DNA from: Apiotrichum sp. Y4204
Lineage: Eukaryota > Basidiomycota > Tremellomycetes > Trichosporonales > Trichosporonaceae
Assembly: GCA_025531455.1 (NCBI GenBank)
Contig: JAMYHL010000012.1
Location: forward strand, 838,527 to 902,526
Direction: 5' to 3'
Length of the DNA: 64,000 bases
Shown piece after piece: positions 59,507 to 64,000 of the stretch (positions are counted from its first letter, which is position 1; each line of letters opens with the position of its first letter). The translations under genes and the position numbers were made by a program. The notes under the pieces are model-generated. The model was not told the DNA's origin. It did no database searches and saw only the letters and a list, made by a program, of their open reading frames with translations.

Positions 59507-60604
59507 CTAGCGCGAGTCGTGCTCGGCATCAGTGGGGAGGCTGACGGGCGGCGTGTCCGCCCACCCATTACGGAGACAGAGGCGCGAGAGGAACCACGCC
59601 GAGAGGCCCCAGACCTCGAGGCCGTCCGTCTTGGGCGGCTCGCAGTCGGGCGGACAGACGACATAGTCATCGGCGCGGATCTTGTAGTATGGCCAGCGGC
59701 CGTTCAGCCGAAAGTAATGCGGTACCTGGCGGGCGGGGTCCGCGACCGCCGACAGCGGCAGGGGGAGGAGGGCCGACACCTCGCCACGTTCCGGGTGGAG
59801 ACTCGAGAGCGAGAGGGAATTCAGCGCCGCTTCCTCGCCTGTTGGCTCGGCGGCAGGCTCGCCGGCGTGCACAAAGCCCTGCTGTCAGTCGGGGTGAAAC
59901 ATTGTGATATTGTGGTGGTACCCGGATACCGGTAAGAAGCGCTTGTGCAAGAAGGCAAGAACGTCTTGGGGCTTCGCGGCTTGTGGCTCGGCTCACAACT
60001 CCCGACTCACAATCACGGGCCACACGCGCGACTTGTTGCCCAGGCTGTACTCTGGTGGCAGGCCGCCGAGGATCTCGACGTGCGAGGGGGGCAGGGCGAG
60101 TTCCTCTTGCGTCTCACGGAGCGCCGAGTCGACGAGCGTCTTGTCGTCCTGGGGTCAGAACATTCCACAATCCTCAATCCTCACCTCTTCGCATTTACCG
60201 CCTGGAAAACTGCCGTCAGCTCCATTTCTCTTCTGTTTCACTCACCCGGCCTCGCCGGCATGCACGCGCATGGCGGCGGCGCGGATCTGCATGAGCAGGC
60301 TCGCCTGTCCGTCGATATTGCAGAGGGGGATGAGGATCGCGGCGTCGCGGGGCGTGCGGTCCTTGAGCGTGCACGTGTGTGGGGGGAGGGCGGAGAGGGG
60401 GAGCCTCGGCGCGGGAAGGAGCGTGGAGCGCACCTGCTCAATGTCCTTGCGAGTGAACGCCGATGGGGGGCGGCAGCGGGCGGGCAGCGGCGGCGGGATG
60501 GCCGGGGGGATGGGGAGGTGTGGATGCGCGGCGCCGGGCGGGAAACAGGTGGTGACGCTGTCGAGGCGGCGGGCCGCCGAGGTCGTCACGCGGCGAACGA
60601 GCAT
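59507..60604 (-). CDS. Nudix hydrolase, CoA-diphosphatase type (Pcd1/NUDT8-like)
   Basis: Four exons (60246-60604, 60185-60209, 60011-60148, 59507-59878) give 297 aa. The sequence shows LIPLCNIDGQASLLMQIRAAAM and RVHAGEAGFPGGKCEE, then ALRETQEELAL, the Nudix box of the CoA-pyrophosphatase family. VWPVIGFVHAGE follows. Such enzymes cleave CoA and its derivatives to 4'-phosphopantetheine and 3',5'-ADP. The Gly before the last box residue is Ala here. There is no C-terminal peroxisomal SKL-type signal, while the N-terminus (MLVRRVTTSAARRLDSV) looks mitochondrial. The FPGGK block sits on a 25-nt exon between two 36-nt introns. It is convergent with the ETT1-like gene. Confidence 0.87.
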
Positions 60605-62243
60605 ACTTGAGGCTGGAGATGAGGAGCGATGGCAAGATTGGATGGAGATGAGATAGATCGGGGAGATGGGAGATGGGAAGCAATGCGAGATGGGCTATCT
60701 GTATCTAATGGCGCTAGCGGCATGCGCGCTTGATTCATTGAATCATTCATTGATCATTTATTGTGTGTTCGACGCTGGCGATGGTGGCGCCGACAAGCGC
60801 TCGGAATCGGAGAATGCATCGGAGAATGAAACAGATTGAAAGAAGTGGAGGTGGGGTAAATCAACAGTCGTATCATGGCGTTCGGCAACCAAACGGGCAA
60901 CTAGAGACCGTCTGCGTTCATCCCCCAGGATGCGTGCATGCGTCTCGGGGAGAGAAAGCGAGGATACATGCGTCGGATCATGCTGGGGTCTCGTCTGAGA
61001 GGTCTGAGAGCTGTCGAAGGGACGTAAATGGTGTTGGAACACATTGCCAAAGTGCCGTGTGCGCAGCGACTAACATTGTCCTTCAGTCTACACCGCGGTG
61101 AAGATGGCCTCAAGAAGCACACCGGGTCCCGTCCGGGATCCTCTCCAAGCCCTCTGTGATATCCTGCCCGCGACCTCGACCAGGGCTTGGGTGCGTCTTG
61201 CTTCCCAGCCACTTATACCAGAGCTTCTCGAGTCGCATACTACAGGATGGTGGCATCTCCACGGCTATGGTAACAGCGCCGGCTATGGGCAGTAAGTACA
61301 AGCCACTGTGCTCCTTGTTCCAGGTCTCTGCACACTCCAGTGTCTCCTGTCCAGTCCAGCTCGCTAGCACACCATCTGGCTGGTCTGCATTGCAAACTGC
61401 AATGTCAGACACAACCTGAAAGTTCGGTGAGTCTGGGTCAACCGCACAACAGTCCCGACGCTGTGGCCGGTACTCGCTTGAACGCATCTCGACCCCACAT
61501 CCTTGAAACGCACATTTGCTTGATCGCAGTACAGGATGACGTCGCAGACCATCATGCATGGTAAGAAGACAGAAGACGGGTGTCTCGTTTACCTTTGGAG
61601 GCGGAGAACAGGAGAGTGTTGCGTGTTGCACTGCCACACAACCATCATCCAGCTGCCAGGAGAACGGCGGGAACCGTCATTTCACCGCCTCGTTCTTGGT
61701 TGTCTATTTTGGTTCATTGTCGGCCTCTCTCTCTCTTGTGCTGCAAAACCATTTGAAACGGCACGGGTAGCGCATGCGGCATAGAAGCGCAGAGCATGCA
61801 GAGGAGCTTCTGGTTTTGGGACGGTAGGTGGCCAGCTTGATACGTGGTACGGCGTCTGCACCTCCAGGGACATGTGACGTTTCGAGCACTCAATACACCG
61901 CTTCGCCGCGGACATCTCGTCCACATCTCTACATCTCTCCTCCGGCACATTTCCTGCAACACTTGGCTTCGGGTCTGGTTCTATTCCGGGCAATGCCGAG
62001 CACTGATGTTCGCTGTCTCTGCGCGCACCGAGATCCACGATCTCGCCAATGGGTCCAGATTGTACCCCGCGTGCGCAATGTGCGCTACAGCGGTGCTACA
62101 TGTCCCCGTCGTTGGCTGGTACCAGCTTGATACCTGACAGAGGTGATACGCGATCGCGATGCTCACTGGCTCATCCTCCGAGCGGCCGGTTGAAGTAAAG
62201 AGTATGTACGCGCCTGACAGCGGGACACAGAGGTCGCAGGCCA

Positions 62244-62249
62244 TATAAA
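62244..62249 (+). promoter_or_regulatory. TATA box of the chitosanase gene
   Basis: TATAAA in CCATATAAAGGGG, 320 bp before the ATG, followed by a CT-rich stretch that is a likely transcription start region. Confidence 0.5.
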
Positions 62250-62352
62250 GGGGACCCGCGCTTTCTCTCCATATCCCCATCATTCCCCCACTCTTACCCG
62301 ACCACTCAACGCCTGGAGCGTTTGACTCTCATTCTTTTCTTGTATCTACTCA

Positions 62353-62453
62353 CGCTTGACGCGACCCCACTCTCATTTCAGACAGTGCTATCGCTTGACG
62401 CGACCAGCTCTCACATTCTCTCTCATTCTCTCACTCTTTCGACGCTTGACGCG
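62353..62453 (+). repeat. Three direct copies of CGCTTGACGCG in the leader
   Basis: Copies start at 62353, 62392 and 62443. The first two extend to CGCTTGACGCGACC. Each is followed by a CTCTCA-type pyrimidine run, so the whole block looks like an irregular tandem array of about 40-50 bp. Confidence 0.8.
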
Positions 62454-62464
62454 CCTCTCACTCC

Positions 62465-62480
62465 TTTTTTTTTTTTTTTT
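62465..62480 (+). repeat. T16 tract in the chitosanase leader
   Basis: A run of 16 T about 90 bp upstream of the start codon. It may be a nucleosome-free poly(dA:dT) element or a leader feature. Confidence 0.7.
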
Positions 62481-62568
62481 CCTCACGGCTGGATTGTCAC
62501 AGGTATCGGCAGAGCCAGGATACACCCACTCATACCCCTCACGCCCACTCAGCCCTAACCCTACTAAC

Positions 62569-64000
62569 ATGCGTGCGCTCACCACCCTCACGCTCTTCTC
62601 CCTGCTCGCGTCGCTGGTCGCCGCTGTCGCCCCTGGCGGGCGCCCGGTTCCCCCCGGACTCAAGGCGTTCAAGGACAGCATTGTCGCACAGGGCGGGTGC
62701 AAGAAGGTGCTAAAGGACGAGCGTGCCGGCGGAGACGGAAACTCGGAGAAGACCTGTAAGTGAAATAGGGTTCACTGCGGACACGGACTGACGCCTCTCC
62801 AGACTACTGCGCCGACCACGCGGATGACAAGAGTGTAATCTACCTTACAGGCGACGGGAACAAGCTGGCGGACATGGATACGGACTGTGATGGCGCGGGA
62901 GCAACAGGCGGGGGCCAGTGCGGAAACGACCCGTCAAACCAGGCGCAGACGGCGTTCAAGGACACGATCAAGGAGTACGGCAAGGGCGTGGACGACATTG
63001 CGGCGCAGCACATTCCCTACGTCGTGCTCGGGAACAAGGACTTTAACCTCGAGGACCACGGGATCAAGCCGCTTTCGGTGGTCGCCGTTGTGTGTGGCGA
63101 CAAGCTCGTCTACGGCGTGTGGGCGGATACGAACGGCGAAAACTCGACAGGCGAGGCATCCATTTCCCTCGCGTCAATGTGCTACGACGGCATGAGCGGA
63201 AACAGCGGGCACGGAGACATGGACGTGCTGTACCTCGCGTTCAAGGGCGAAGAGGCGGTGCCGGGCGCCAGCGCGCCGTGGAACACCCAGGACCCCAATG
63301 AGTTCGAGGGAGCCATTGCGGGTCTTGGTGATAAGCTCGTGGCCCGCTTCGGCGGCGACGCGCCAAAGACGGAGCCGCCAAAGAAGGACAAGCCCAAGGA
63401 TGTCGAAGCAAAGGATGGCAAGCCCAATGATGGCCAGCCCAAGGGCGACAAGGCCAAAGACGGCAGCAACAACCAGCACAAGATCGACCAGGGCGGCAAC
63501 CAGCACAAGAATCAGCAGATCCACGACGCGCCCAAGCCCATCCAAAGCCTCCTCCCGGGCAAGCCCACCGGGGGCGTCCACACTGCTCCCGCCCAGCTTC
63601 CCCCGGTCATTGGCGGGCCGCCTCCCATTTCCAACACCGGGACGCCGCCCAACAGCGGCGTAACCCCGCCTCCGCCCGTCAACAGCCAGCCGCTGGACGG
63701 CCCGCAGACCGGCCCGCAGACCGGCCCTAAGAGCGGCAACGGAGGCAAAGGCCTCGCTCTCGCCGGCACCCAGGCACTCCACAACATCCCGGACGGCCCC
63801 GAGCAGTGCGATCCGGAGGACGGAGGGCCCGAGACCGCCCCGGCCCCCATGACAGGTGATGGCGCGCTCAGGCCGGCCACCGTCCCGGGTACCCCCAACC
63901 CCTCGCCTGTCATCAACAGCCCGTCACCCGCCACCGTCCCCGTGTCTGAGGGCGACGAGCAGTGTGACCCCGAGGGCGACGCCGCGTCCCCCTTGCCGCC
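62569..64000 (+). CDS. GH75-family chitosanase, secreted, partial (runs off the window end)
   Basis: Exon 1 is 62569-62755; exon 2 starts at 62803 and stays open to the window end (461 residues seen). A signal peptide (MRALTTLTLFSLLASLVAA) is followed by the GH75 domain to about residue 245. It has GGQCGNDPSNQAQTAF, IPYVVLGNKDF, ISLASMCYDG and GDMDVLYLAFKGEEAVPG, with the likely catalytic Asp170 (VYGVWADTNG) and Glu179 (TGEASISLA). The family hydrolyses chitosan, the deacetylated chitin abundant in basidiomycete yeast walls. After the domain comes a long Lys/Asp/Gln then Pro/Gly-rich tail with the cysteine motif EQCDPE at about residues 395 and 448. The catalytic loop between Asp and Glu looks shorter than in the Fusarium-type enzyme. 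Confidence 0.88.

Larger units (their letters stand above)
60605..62568. other. 2.0-kb upstream region of the chitosanase gene
   Basis: No gene is supported; a minus-strand open frame at 61110-61637 has no recognisable feature. The region includes the Nudix promoter side, a TATA box at 62244, three copies of CGCTTGACGCG (62353-62453) and a T16 tract (62465-62480). Confidence 0.5.

Noticed and set aside
61110..61637. 175-aa minus-strand open frame before the chitosanase
   Set aside because: No start context, signal peptide or motif; several plus-strand shadows are equally long.

Overview
The window is nuclear DNA from a filamentous-yeast-type fungus. It is most likely a basidiomycete of the Tremellomycetes, probably near Trichosporonales or Cryptococcus. 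The support is high GC with C/G-ending codons, and nearly every gene being split by many short introns (34 to about 350 nt). These have GTGAGT-like donors, a CTRAC-type branch site and CAG acceptors. The gene content also fits: a CPL1-like secreted cysteine-rich protein, Git1-type and YBR241C-type transporters, and a GH75 chitosanase. Exon joins were derived by hand; each listed model keeps an open frame and a codon total divisible by three.

Layout. 0-6.5 kb: two minus-strand secreted-protein genes (CPL1-like; a 125-aa small secreted protein) separated by about 4 kb without a gene I can support. 6.5-9.6 kb: no supported gene. 9.6-24.2 kb: a dense housekeeping block with a class-III aminotransferase, DCP1 (decapping cofactor), an OCA-family pseudophosphatase-like protein, TIM10, a 3-mercaptopyruvate/thiosulfate sulfurtransferase, a small secreted protein and a PUS9-type tRNA pseudouridine synthase. 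24.8-30.4 kb: one very long disordered protein whose first exon is probably 1.9 kb upstream. 30.4-37.1 kb: a 6.6-kb gene desert with low-complexity sequence. 37-46.8 kb: two multi-exon MFS transporters (Git1-like and sugar-transporter-like) and a zinc-type MDR oxidoreductase. 47-60.6 kb: the densest block, with PCC1 (KEOPS), UBC12, TAM41, SAP18, YPK1/Gad8 kinase, a GFA-family enzyme, an ETT1-like TPR protein and a CoA-type Nudix hydrolase. 60.6-64 kb: a promoter region with repeated elements, then a GH75 chitosanase cut by the window end.

The genes do not form a pathway cluster. They read as typical scattered fungal genes, several in head-to-head pairs that may share promoters (DCP1/OCA, PCC1/UBC12, TAM41/SAP18). 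The most unusual structural signals are micro-exons of 13, 14, 25 and 26 nt inside conserved domains, ultrashort introns of 34-38 nt, a predicted catalytically dead phosphatase with a Lys/Glu tail, an SR-like extended SAP18, and a repeated cysteine motif in the tail of the chitosanase. I did not find a convincing new multi-gene system.
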